Shown here: positions 26,146 to 33,766 of the stretch, one piece after another | Numbering within the stretch: position 1 is the stretch's first letter | Layout: each line of letters opens with the position of its first letter | NCBI GenBank assembly: GCA_964487565.1 | Contig: CAZARN010000008.1 | Coordinates: forward strand, 23,467 to 87,466 | DNA: 64,000 nucleotides | Origin: Phil1 sp964487565 | Lineage (GTDB): Bacteria; Bacillota; Clostridia; Christensenellales; CAG-138 | Direction: 5' to 3' | The notes under the pieces: generated by a model | Database searches by the model: none | Seen by the model: the letters and a program-made list of their open reading frames with translations, nothing else | What the model was told of the DNA's origin: nothing | Translations under genes and position numbers: made by a program

Positions 26146-26174
26146 TTGCGCGGCAGAGCGTTCGGATATATAAT
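26146..26174 (+). promoter_or_regulatory. Promoter of the NhaC gene
   Basis: TTGCGC (26146-26151), 17-base spacer, TATAAT (26169-26174). Transcription would begin at about 26181-26182, that is, at the likely start codon itself. Confidence 0.68.
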
Positions 26175-26181
26175 ACAGCGC

Positions 26182-27513
26182 ATGGGCGTTATTCCGGCTT
26201 TTGTGATATTCGGCGTTTCAATGCTCGCGTGCATCGTCACGGGCGCTTCAATGGTATACGCGCTCTGCGCGGGCCTCGTTTGTTTTTTCCTCGCCGCGCT
26301 AAGGCGCGGCTTCTCGGTGCGTGACACGCTCCGCATGGCGCTGAGCGGCGCGAAGCGCTGTGCGGTCGTTGTGCGCGTGCTGATACTCATTGGGCTTCTT
26401 ACGGCGCTTTGGCGCTCATCCGGCACGATCGCCTTTTTTGTGTATTACGGGGTGAAGCTGATCACGCCCCGCCTTTTCATACTTGTCGCGTTTGCGCTGT
26501 CCGCGCTGCTCTCTTATGCCATCGGCACAAGTTTCGGCGTTGCGGGTACTGTGGGCGTGATAATGCTGACCATTGCCCGCGCTGGCGGTGTGAACGAGCT
26601 CATCACGGCCGGCGCCGTCATGAGCGGCGCTTATTTCGGGGACAGATGCTCCCCCGCCTCCTCCTGCGCGAACCTTGTTGCAAGCGTCGCGAATGTGCCG
26701 CTGTACGACCATGTGAAGCGCATGCTGCGCTCCGGCCTTGTGCCGACGCTCATCTGCGTTGTGCTTTATTTCATACTGTCGTGGTTCAACCCGTCCTCGT
26801 CTCTCGACGCGCCAATGCTCTCCTCCATCGGTCAATCGTTCGATCTCGGCTGGTATGTGCTGATACCTGCCGCGCTCATGCTGCTGCTGCCCGTTTTCCG
26901 TGTGAATGTGCTCATCGCCATGGGCGCAAGCATAGTTTCCGCCTTCGTCATCACCCTTGCCGCGCAGGGCGGCGGGCTTTGGCAGACGCTTTGGTCATGC
27001 GTCGCGGGTTATTCAGGCGCGAACGCGGCGCTAGGCTCCACGTTCAACGGCGGCGGGCTTGTTTCAATGGTCAAGGTGGCGGCCATCGTGCTGCTTTCAT
27101 CCTCATATTCCGGCATATTCGACGCGACAGCCATGCTTTCGGGCGTGCAGGAACGCTCCTCAGCCCTCGCCGAAAAGGCAGGTCTGTTCCCCGCAACGCT
27201 TCTTTGCGGCACGGCGTGCGTGATGGTGTTCTGCAACCAGACGATCGCCACGATCATGACGGATCAGTTCATGAAGAACGCATACGCAAAAGCGAACGCC
27301 CCGTCTTCCGACGAAGCGCTCGATATTTCGGATTCTCTTGTCGTCACCGCGGGACTTGTGCCGTGGTCGCTCGCATCGATGGGGCCTATCGCGATGATGG
27401 GCGCTTCGATGGGCGCTCTGCCCTATGCGATGCTGCTCTACGTCATCCCTCTTTTCAGGCTTGCCGCGTATTATATCAGGCGATCGCGTGCGAAACGCAT
27501 CCGCATATCGTGA
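26182..27513 (+). CDS. NhaC family Na+/H+ antiporter
   Basis: 443-aa polytopic membrane protein with about 11-12 hydrophobic segments. Conserved NhaC stretches are GTSFGVAGTVGVIML, the AVMSGAYFGDRCSPASS motif, and CNQTIATIMTDQFMK. It should exchange protons for sodium or an organic cation/acid. The ATG at 26182 is chosen because the only good promoter ends 7 bases upstream; it then has no ribosome binding site and may be leaderless. An in-frame ATG at 26101 would add 27 weakly related residues. The 3' end overlaps convergent pcp by 38 bases. Confidence 0.88.
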   Translation: MGVIPAFVIFGVSMLACIVTGASMVYALCAGLVCFFLAALRRGFSVRDTLRMALSGAKRCAVVVRVLILIGLLTALWRSSGTIAFFVYYGVKLITPRLFILVAFALSALLSYAIGTSFGVAGTVGVIMLTIARAGGVNELITAGAVMSGAYFGDRCSPASSCANLVASVANVPLYDHVKRMLRSGLVPTLICVVLYFILSWFNPSSSLDAPMLSSIGQSFDLGWYVLIPAALMLLLPVFRVNVLIAMGASIVSAFVITLAAQGGGLWQTLWSCVAGYSGANAALGSTFNGGGLVSMVKVAAIVLLSSSYSGIFDATAMLSGVQERSSALAEKAGLFPATLLCGTACVMVFCNQTIATIMTDQFMKNAYAKANAPSSDEALDISDSLVVTAGLVPWSLASMGPIAMMGASMGALPYAMLLYVIPLFRLAAYYIRRSRAKRIRIS

Positions 27514-28081
27514 GCGCGGCGCGCCGCATCTGCTCAATATCCATAGTGAACGCCGTCTGCGACTGACCGTTCATATAAGGCACATGCACGAAACCGGCTT
27601 TCATTGCGCCGCCGTCCGCAAGCGCGCGGTAAAGCGCGTAATACATCGCGTTGTTGCACAGATACGGCCCGGCGCTGTATGAAAAAGCAGCCGGTATGCG
27701 CTCATCTTCAAGCGCGGCCTTTATCCCGTATACTGGCAGCGTCGCGAATATCCCGTCCGGTCCGCCCGGCACGACCGGCTCGTTGCAACAGATCCTGCCT
27801 GCGTTGTCAGGCGACGCGCTGTCGCGAAGGTTCATGGCTATGCGTTCGATGGTGACGGCGTTCCTGCCGCCCGCCTGACCGAAGGATATCACGGCGTCCG
27901 GCTGCACCTCGTCGATGAGGCGGCCGAGCGCTGCGTTCGTCCTGTCCCATTCCACGGGAAGACACGCGCGCACTATATCGCTTGCGTTCATGTTATCCGG
28001 CAAAGTACGCACACACTCCCACGATGGGTTCACGCTCTCTCCGCCGAAAGGCTCAAAACCCGTAACAAGGATCGTTTTCAT
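27476..28081 (-). CDS. pcp: Pyroglutamyl-peptidase I
   Basis: 201-aa C15 cysteine peptidase that removes N-terminal pyroglutamate from peptides in the cytoplasm. The N-terminus TGFEPFGGESVNPSWE is diagnostic. The catalytic triad is seen in NAVTIERIAMN (Glu), AGPYLCNNAMYY (Cys) and AGFVHVPYM (His). It starts 3 bases after apbE and is the last gene of the six-gene minus-strand operon starting at mtnA. Confidence 0.96.
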   Translation of the reverse strand: MKTILVTGFEPFGGESVNPSWECVRTLPDNMNASDIVRACLPVEWDRTNAALGRLIDEVQPDAVISFGQAGGRNAVTIERIAMNLRDSASPDNAGRICCNEPVVPGGPDGIFATLPVYGIKAALEDERIPAAFSYSAGPYLCNNAMYYALYRALADGGAMKAGFVHVPYMNGQSQTAFTMDIEQMRRAALTICGCVSHAIA

Positions 28082-28084
28082 GCC

Positions 28085-29125
28085 TTATTCCTCCGCCAAC
28101 GCACCGCGAAAACCGTCGGTCATGGTTTCCGTCCCGTCGTTATCGACCCAGTATGCGTCCACGCCCATGGCGTTTGCAAGCTTTTGTCCTTCCTCAAGCG
28201 ACATGTTGAAAAGCGCCGTCGACAGCGCGTCAGCCATGCCCGAATCGGCCGCAAGCACCGTGACCGATGCGAAATACAGCGAAGGCATCAGCGTTTCCGG
28301 GTCGATTATATGATGGTAATACTGCCCGTCCACCTCATACCGGCGCTGGTAATTGCCGCTTGTCACAAGGCAGAGATCGTTGACGCCGACCGTTGCAAGC
28401 GCGTCGCCTCCCCATGGGGATTCCACCTGCACTTTCCAGCTTTTTCCGTCCGCGCGCCCGCCGATGGAGCACACGTTGCCGCCCACAGAAAGCAGGAGGG
28501 AGCTTACGCCCTCCGCCTTCATCGCCTCGACGACACGCTGCGCGGCATAGCCTTTGGCTATCGCCCCGAGATCTATGCTCATGGCTTCATCCGCAAGATA
28601 AACCGTGCCCGCCGCGCGGTCGATCACAAGCTTGTCAATATCCGTATGCCCCGCTGCCTCGCGAAGCGTTTCCATCGGCGGCAGGGCCGCGTTTTCCGGA
28701 TCCGCAATACCTTCTTCACGGTACTCATGCCAAACGGAAAGCACGCTGCCCATGGCGATGTTCATCTTCCCGTCCGTCGCCGCATACATTTCCTTTGCGT
28801 ATTCAAGCAGATCGATAAGCTTCTCATCCACGGCGACAGGCGCCTTGCCGGCGTTGGCGTTGATCGTGGCTGCGTTGTTCACGCCTTCATATTCGTTATA
28901 GATATCCGAAAGCTTGTGATACTCAATAAGCAGCGCGTGGATCGCCTCGAAGCGCGCCTCCGCCTCCTGCTGTGTGTTTTCATATATGACCACCTTTGTG
29001 ACGGTGTCGAACACATCGAGGAAGCTCCCCTCGAAGCGCTGCGGCGCGGCGCCGCAGCCCGAAAAGAACGCGAGCACGCAAATCGCCGCGGCAAGAAGCA
29101 AAGCTGCGGGTCTATTTTTCCTCAT
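28085..29125 (-). CDS. apbE: FAD:protein FMN transferase (ApbE), lipoprotein
   Basis: 346-aa exported flavinyltransferase that attaches FMN to Thr/Ser of extracytoplasmic flavoproteins. Lipobox AFFSGC; catalytic-domain motifs are SIDLGAIAKGYAAQRVVEAM, SVGGNVCSIG and VTSGNYQRRYEVDGQYYHHI with the metal-binding region IDPET. The start at 29125 follows GGAGGG by 5 bases and overlaps the Gx transporter gene end by 14 bases. With NusG_II and Gx genes upstream it forms the module usually linked to membrane or extracellular electron transfer. No obvious FMN-acceptor protein is in the window. Confidence 0.94.
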   Translation of the reverse strand: MRKNRPAALLLAAAICVLAFFSGCGAAPQRFEGSFLDVFDTVTKVVIYENTQQEAEARFEAIHALLIEYHKLSDIYNEYEGVNNAATINANAGKAPVAVDEKLIDLLEYAKEMYAATDGKMNIAMGSVLSVWHEYREEGIADPENAALPPMETLREAAGHTDIDKLVIDRAAGTVYLADEAMSIDLGAIAKGYAAQRVVEAMKAEGVSSLLLSVGGNVCSIGGRADGKSWKVQVESPWGGDALATVGVNDLCLVTSGNYQRRYEVDGQYYHHIIDPETLMPSLYFASVTVLAADSGMADALSTALFNMSLEEGQKLANAMGVDAYWVDNDGTETMTDGFRGALAEE

Positions 29126-29639
29126 GTGATCCCTCCGGTTTTCTTTCATGTTTTAGGTTTTTCATCACGAGCTCGGCTGCGATCCCCGTGAGCGTGCCCG
29201 TGACTGCCGCCGAAACGAGCAGTATCGGAAGATATGCAAGTATCGCGCGTGAGGCGACGGCAAAGCACGCGACCGCCATCTGCCCCACGTTGTGCATCAT
29301 CGCGCCGCAAACCGACACGCCCACCGTGCCAACGCCCTTTATCCGCTTGACGAACAACATGGCTGCAAGGCTCAGTATCGCGCCCGCCGCGCTGTATATC
29401 ATCGCGGAAAAGCCGCCGAAAAGAAGCCCCGAAAGGCCGACCTTGAGCGCCATGAGTATGAACGCGCTGCCCGTGTCGAGAAGATAGAGCGCATACAGAA
29501 GCACCGTGTTCGCAAGGCCGAGCTTTATCCCCGGTACAGAGGTTACCGGCAGGAGATATTCAACGTATGAAAGCACCACCATAACGCTTGTCAGAAGCGC
29601 GAGGCGGGTCAGTTTTTTTGTTGTGATGCGGGCTTTCAT
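29112..29639 (-). CDS. Gx transporter family protein (HepS1-like)
   Basis: 175-aa membrane protein with about five hydrophobic segments. Family features are the N-terminal LTRLALLTSVMVVLSYVEYL, then PGIKLGLANTVLLYALY and the small-residue-rich GLLFGGFSAMIYSAAGAIL. Members were first annotated as heptaprenyl diphosphate synthase component I, but resemble ECF-type S components; a role in quinone/flavin-linked electron transport is inferred. Its ATG overlaps the NusG_II stop in an ATGA arrangement, and its end overlaps apbE. Confidence 0.86.
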   Translation of the reverse strand: MKARITTKKLTRLALLTSVMVVLSYVEYLLPVTSVPGIKLGLANTVLLYALYLLDTGSAFILMALKVGLSGLLFGGFSAMIYSAAGAILSLAAMLFVKRIKGVGTVGVSVCGAMMHNVGQMAVACFAVASRAILAYLPILLVSAAVTGTLTGIAAELVMKNLKHERKPEGSHEEK

Positions 29640-29992
29640 CCTTCGCTCTCCAACTCGATCGACACGCCGTTCGGCAGGCACACGATCCAGTCAAGCACAT
29701 CCGTGTTATCGGGGTCAAGCGGGGCATGATGCACGCATATCTGGTTTTTGCAGGTGGATGATTCCATCCATATGCCCTTTTCATCGATGCGGATCACGTT
29801 CACCCTGCCGTCGCCCTGGTCCACAGTGACCGTGCGGTAATCATCCAGCGCAACGCGCTCGTATACCTCGTCGCCCACATATATGACGGCATACGTCGGC
29901 TCCGCCGCGGTTTTGCCCGGCATCAGCAGCACATATATGAGCGTGGCGGCGAAAAGCACCAGCCCGATTATAAAAAGATCCTTCGTCTTCAT
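29636..29992 (-). CDS. NusG domain II-containing membrane protein
   Basis: 118-aa protein with one N-terminal membrane helix (LFIIGLVLFAATLIYVLLM) and an extracytoplasmic beta domain related to NusG domain II, containing STCKNQICVHHA with paired cysteines. It overlaps both neighbours by 4 bases (ATGA), so it is translated in tandem with the aldolase and Gx genes. In Clostridia it regularly accompanies Gx and ApbE genes. It is not the transcription factor NusG itself. Confidence 0.88.
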   Translation of the reverse strand: MKTKDLFIIGLVLFAATLIYVLLMPGKTAAEPTYAVIYVGDEVYERVALDDYRTVTVDQGDGRVNVIRIDEKGIWMESSTCKNQICVHHAPLDPDNTDVLDWIVCLPNGVSIELESEG

Positions 29993-30627
29993 CTGCCGTA
30001 TTTTGCGAAAAGCGGTACGATCGCTTTCATCTCATCCTCCGGTATCAAACAGCCGCCGCCCGCGGCAATACAGCGATAGTAAAGCTCTGCCGCGAACTCG
30101 ACCTCCTCCGCCGCGTTGAAGGCATACGCCATGTCGCAGCCCGCGCAGAGAAGGCCGTGATTTGCAAGCAGCACCGCGTTGTCCGATCCCATCGTTTCCA
30201 CGGCTGCCTCGGCGAGCTCCCTTGTGCCGAAGCGGCGGTAGGGCGCGAGCTTCACGCGCGTGCCGCCCCAGCCCACAAGGTAATGCACGCTTTCGATCTC
30301 CCGTCCCATGCACGCAAGCGTTGTGGCGAACGTCGAATGGGTGTGAACGACCGCGTTCACATCCTTCCTCGCGGCATAGCACAGCCTGTGCATCTCGACC
30401 TCGCTTGACGGCCTGAGCGCGCCGTCCGCCGTTCTCCCTTCAAGATCAAGCACGACCACGTCCGCGCTTTGCATCGTTTCATATTCAACGCCTGAAGGGG
30501 TTATGGCAAAAAGACCCGCCTGCCTGTTCAGAATGCTGAAATTGCCGCCCGTGCCGCGGGTCAGCCCGCGCGTCAATGCTTTTCTCGCGTATTGCGCGAC
30601 CTGCTCCCTTTCATATTGCAACAGCAT
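29989..30627 (-). CDS. Class II aldolase (probable 5-deoxyribulose/5-methylthioribulose 1-phosphate aldolase)
   Basis: 212-aa zinc-dependent aldolase of the fuculose-phosphate type. Zinc ligands are in VHTHSTFATTLACM (H-x-H) and LLANHGLLCAG; the phosphate-binding region is TRGTGGNFSILNR and ITPSGVEY. Alone it would be called FucA-like, but its start overlaps the stop of an MtnA-like isomerase gene (TGATG), which points to the DHAP shunt, where methylthioribulose or deoxyribulose 1-phosphate is split to DHAP and an aldehyde. GGAGGT lies inside the end of the isomerase gene. Confidence 0.83.
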   Translation of the reverse strand: MLLQYEREQVAQYARKALTRGLTRGTGGNFSILNRQAGLFAITPSGVEYETMQSADVVVLDLEGRTADGALRPSSEVEMHRLCYAARKDVNAVVHTHSTFATTLACMGREIESVHYLVGWGGTRVKLAPYRRFGTRELAEAAVETMGSDNAVLLANHGLLCAGCDMAYAFNAAEEVEFAAELYYRCIAAGGGCLIPEDEMKAIVPLFAKYGR

Positions 30628-31676
30628 CAGTTTTCACCTCCGAATGCATGCGCGATGCTCTCCTTATACGGCGCGCGCAGTATTCCGCGCTCGGTGATGA
30701 TCGCGGATGCAAATTCGGCGGGCGTCACGTCGAACGCCGGATTGTATACCCGCACGCCCTCCGGCGCGGTGCGCCTGCCAAAGCCCTCCGTTATCTCACC
30801 GGCGCCGCGCTCTTCGATCACGATATCATCACCTGTCTGCGTGTTCATATCTATCGTTGAAAACGGAGCCGCCGCATAAAACGGTATGCCATGATGACGT
30901 GCAAGCACGGCCACGGAATATGTGCCTATCTTGTTCGCGAAATCCCCATTTGCGGCAATCCTGTCGCTGCCCGTTATCACGGCGTCTATCTTTCCCTGAC
31001 GCATGAGCATCCCCGCCGTTGAATCGGTGATGAGCGTGACAGGCACTCCCGCGCGCATCAGCTCGAACGCCGTAAGCCTTGCCCCCTGTAAGAGCGGCCG
31101 CGTTTCATCCGCATAAACGTTGAACTTTATCCCGCGCTGCGCGCCGAGCAGCATCGGCGAAAGAGCCGTGCCGTAACGAAGCGTTGCAAGGCCGCCGGCG
31201 TTGCAGTGCGTGAGTAGCGTCATGCCGTCATGAAGGAGCGTGAGCGCGTTTTCACCTATGGCGACGCAGCTTTGCTCCTCCTCGCGCGCGATGCTTCCCG
31301 CACAGGCAAGCAGCGCCCCGCGCATTGCGCCGCAGCCGTCCTTCATCGCCGCGTAGGCCGCGTTTTTTGCCCTGTCAAGCGCATAAAACAGGTTCACCGC
31401 CGTCGGCCGCGACGAAGCGATAAGCGCATAAGAGCTGTCAATATCGCGCATGAGCGCTTCAGGCTCCGCGGCGGGCGACGCTTTTGCGCCCAGCCACAGT
31501 CCGTAAGCCCCTGCAATGCCTATCGCGGGCGCGCCGCGCACGGCAAGCCGCTTTATGGCGTCCGTCATCTCAGCATCGCTGTGCACTTCAAAAAAAACGG
31601 TTTCGCCCGGAAGCCTGGTCTGATCCAGCAGGATCACATGTCCGTTTTTCTCTTCAATCGGCAAAATGGCATCCAT
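30627..31676 (-). CDS. mtnA: S-methyl-5-thioribose-1-phosphate isomerase (MtnA/DrdI-like)
   Basis: 349-aa enzyme of the eIF2B-like aldose-ketose isomerase family. The catalytic cysteine is in LLTHCNAGGLATL and the acid in ITGSDRIAANGD; RGAPAIGIAGAYGLWLGA is the substrate-loop region. The ATG at 31676 follows AAGGAGAATTCAT; the longer frame adds 20 residues with no site. It may act on methylthioribose 1-phosphate or on 5-deoxyribose 1-phosphate. The downstream aldolase favours carbon salvage of SAM by-products over methionine salvage, since no mtnB/C/D genes follow. First gene of a six-gene operon. Confidence 0.93.
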   Translation of the reverse strand: MDAILPIEEKNGHVILLDQTRLPGETVFFEVHSDAEMTDAIKRLAVRGAPAIGIAGAYGLWLGAKASPAAEPEALMRDIDSSYALIASSRPTAVNLFYALDRAKNAAYAAMKDGCGAMRGALLACAGSIAREEEQSCVAIGENALTLLHDGMTLLTHCNAGGLATLRYGTALSPMLLGAQRGIKFNVYADETRPLLQGARLTAFELMRAGVPVTLITDSTAGMLMRQGKIDAVITGSDRIAANGDFANKIGTYSVAVLARHHGIPFYAAAPFSTIDMNTQTGDDIVIEERGAGEITEGFGRRTAPEGVRVYNPAFDVTPAEFASAIITERGILRAPYKESIAHAFGGEN

Positions 31677-31771
31677 ATGAATTCTCCTTGAACGACTGAA
31701 CGTTTGGATAAAGTATAGCACATCATTGGCATTCATGATATTATAATATCCTGAAAGGAGGTGCTTTCACC

Positions 31772-32026
31772 ATGCAGGAAAAGCTCCTTATTAACGTTTC
31801 ATGTCCGCCCGAAGCCGGCATAGTCTGCGGCATCCTCGATGAAGCCGGGATTCCTTATTATACAAAAACGCCCGGCGCCGGCGCGGTTTATGTCGCCTCA
31901 ATGAACATGGGCGTGAAGATCTATGTTTCCGAAGAGGATTATGATCGCGCAAAAGAGCTCACCGACGGCTGCCTTGACGGCGACGTTGAGTTTTTGGATT
32001 TTCCCGATGCAGAGGACGATAAATGA
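31772..32026 (+). CDS. DUF2007-like small protein
   Basis: 84-aa acidic soluble protein resembling the putative signal-transducing DUF2007 family: a ferredoxin-like alpha/beta pattern in which an N-terminal strand (LLINVSCPPEAGIVCGILD) precedes a helix, and the end reads VSEEDYDRAKELT. GAAAGGAGGTG gives an excellent ribosome binding site. It diverges from mtnA and is followed at once by a strong terminator, so it is monocistronic. Function unknown. Confidence 0.78.
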   Translation: MQEKLLINVSCPPEAGIVCGILDEAGIPYYTKTPGAGAVYVASMNMGVKIYVSEEDYDRAKELTDGCLDGDVEFLDFPDAEDDK

Positions 32027-32040
32027 ACGTGCAAAAAACA

Positions 32041-32064
32041 AACGGCGCCCGCCGGGGCGCCGTT
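32041..32064. terminator. Bidirectional terminator after DUF2007 gene
   Basis: Perfect 10-bp stem AACGGCGCCC / GGGCGCCGTT with a 4-base loop. T4 follows on the plus strand and a T6 run (TGTTTTTTGC) on the minus strand, so it also ends the LuxR-type regulator gene. Confidence 0.88.
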
Positions 32065-32073
32065 TTGATACCC

Positions 32074-33243
32074 TCAAATAATGTAGCGTTTCAATTCGCT
32101 CTTTTCGGTTATGCCGAGCTTTGCAAAAGCGTTGCGCAGCAGCTTCGCCGCGGCCGTGCTCTGTATGCCCATGCGATCCGCGATCCTCGCGACCGACAGC
32201 CCGCAACGCGAGAATGAAGCCGCGCGGTATTCGTCAAGCGAAAGCACGAGCGAAACGTTATCGCGCACCGCCATCTTGTGTATGTTTCTCCACGCGGTGT
32301 ATGTGGTCTTGAATTGATCTGTTATCCGCGCTCTCCACGGCGCATATTTCTCATCTTTGAGACACTCCTCAACCACCCCGCCAAGCATACCCACATGCTC
32401 CGCGATTGGCGTGATGAAACCGCCCGGCATGGCTATATCCATCGCATGGCGCACGCTCTCCTTCGCGCGTTTGATATCCCCCGTGTCAACGCACGCCATT
32501 GCGTGCATTATTTCGGAATAGATATCCGTCACAGAATATACCTCAGTGTTGCGAAGCGCACGGGCTGACTGCGTCAAGCCGAGCATCCGCTCGAAACGCC
32601 CTATGCAATGGAGATGTTTCGCGTAAAGGTATAACGCAAGCGGTCTGGAAGCAGGCGGAAGCTCTGAAAAATCCCCCGCGATCAACCATTCGGGTATGTT
32701 ATGCGCATCGAACATGCCTATGTTCACAACGCTCCTTCCAAGCTCCGTCAGGCCCACCGTGCTCCCGTTTGATTTGAACCTGTGATTTATCGCGTTAAAC
32801 TCGTTTACAGTTTGCGAGAAGATATCGTAATCATCGTCGCACACCGCCGCAGCGCTTGCAATGATCAGGGCGCATATTCTTGTCGGGCTGTTTATCGTCC
32901 CAAACGAAAAGCACTTTTTCGCTTCCTCGAAATTGCCTCTCAGATATGCAAGCTCACAGGCAAACTGCGCGCGCTGCTCGTCATCCGGCAAAAACCCCGC
33001 CGCGTTCTCCGCATCCCGCGGAAGAAACGCAACGTTTGACACAAGCGGAGCATACGGCAGGAACACATCGCCCGTGTGGCGCGCGCGCCGCGGATCATCC
33101 GGCTTTGGCGTATTGGCGGGTATCATCCATGAACGCCCCATTTTGGTTACACCCGGGATCCGGTTTCCGCTGCAAAGCTGCTGGCTCCGCCTGATTGTAA
33201 TGCCCCATTTTTTTGCCGCTTCATTAACCGATATGTATTGCAT
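32074..33243 (-). CDS. LuxR-type regulator with N-terminal MerR/excisionase-like DNA-binding domain
   Basis: 389-aa regulator with an unusual order of domains. Residues ~1-50 look like a MerR/excisionase-type winged helix (YISVNEAAKKWGITIRRSQQ...RIPGVTKMGRSWMIP), the middle ~260 residues are helical and TPR/MalT-like, and the last ~65 residues form a LuxR-type HTH (LSVARIADRMGIQSTAAAKL). The ATG at 33243 is chosen because GGAG lies 9 bases upstream, inside the alternative five-codon extension. Paralogous architectures exist in gut Clostridia, function unknown. It is transcribed toward the DUF2007 terminator and faces clpB across a 520-base gap. Confidence 0.77.
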   Translation of the reverse strand: MQYISVNEAAKKWGITIRRSQQLCSGNRIPGVTKMGRSWMIPANTPKPDDPRRARHTGDVFLPYAPLVSNVAFLPRDAENAAGFLPDDEQRAQFACELAYLRGNFEEAKKCFSFGTINSPTRICALIIASAAAVCDDDYDIFSQTVNEFNAINHRFKSNGSTVGLTELGRSVVNIGMFDAHNIPEWLIAGDFSELPPASRPLALYLYAKHLHCIGRFERMLGLTQSARALRNTEVYSVTDIYSEIMHAMACVDTGDIKRAKESVRHAMDIAMPGGFITPIAEHVGMLGGVVEECLKDEKYAPWRARITDQFKTTYTAWRNIHKMAVRDNVSLVLSLDEYRAASFSRCGLSVARIADRMGIQSTAAAKLLRNAFAKLGITEKSELKRYII

Positions 33244-33766
33244 TACATAATGCTCCATTTTTTTATTTGTTACATTCTAGCTTTTTTATGTTGCAAATGC
33301 AACAGGAAAAAGCGCATATTCGGTTATAAACAGGTCCTAATCGGTCATGTCATATCATTTTTCCGAAAGGCGGCGCTTATCCGATCTTTATTTTGTCTTT
33401 ATCATTTCATATATATTTTTATTCTCGCTTAATACATTGAGATTCGTTTTTTAACCTCACCGTCGCCCCGGGCGCTTGTTTCAAACGCTTTGCTTGTTCC
33501 GAGTTATAGCATAATTTACACCCGTTAAAGCCAAATTGCGTGCAAATTCCGTCATATGCTCTTGTGTTGCATTTTTTATTTATATGTCACTGCTTTAATG
33601 TAATCAGCGATATGCCCCCCTTCCGTATGCCGCTTGATCCGTTTTTACGCTTCACATTTTTTTCAAATTGTAATTACAATACCTCCATTGCGGACAATAT
33701 TATTAGTGGTACAATAAGAGTGTACGAAAACAGAACGTTAGTTCTTGTGCGGGAGGTATTTTTTTT
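33244..33766. other. AT-rich intergenic region before clpB
   Basis: No gene or RNA recognised. The DNA is clearly more AT-rich than its surroundings. A possible clpB promoter is TTGCGG (33690-33695) with TACAAT 16 bases further. I looked for the HrcA operator (CIRCE) and the CtsR heptad repeat and saw neither. Confidence 0.5.

Noticed and set aside
33244..33766. HrcA (CIRCE) or CtsR operator before clpB
   Set aside because: I searched by eye for TTAGCACTC/GAGTGCTAA and for the GGTCAAA heptad repeat and found neither.
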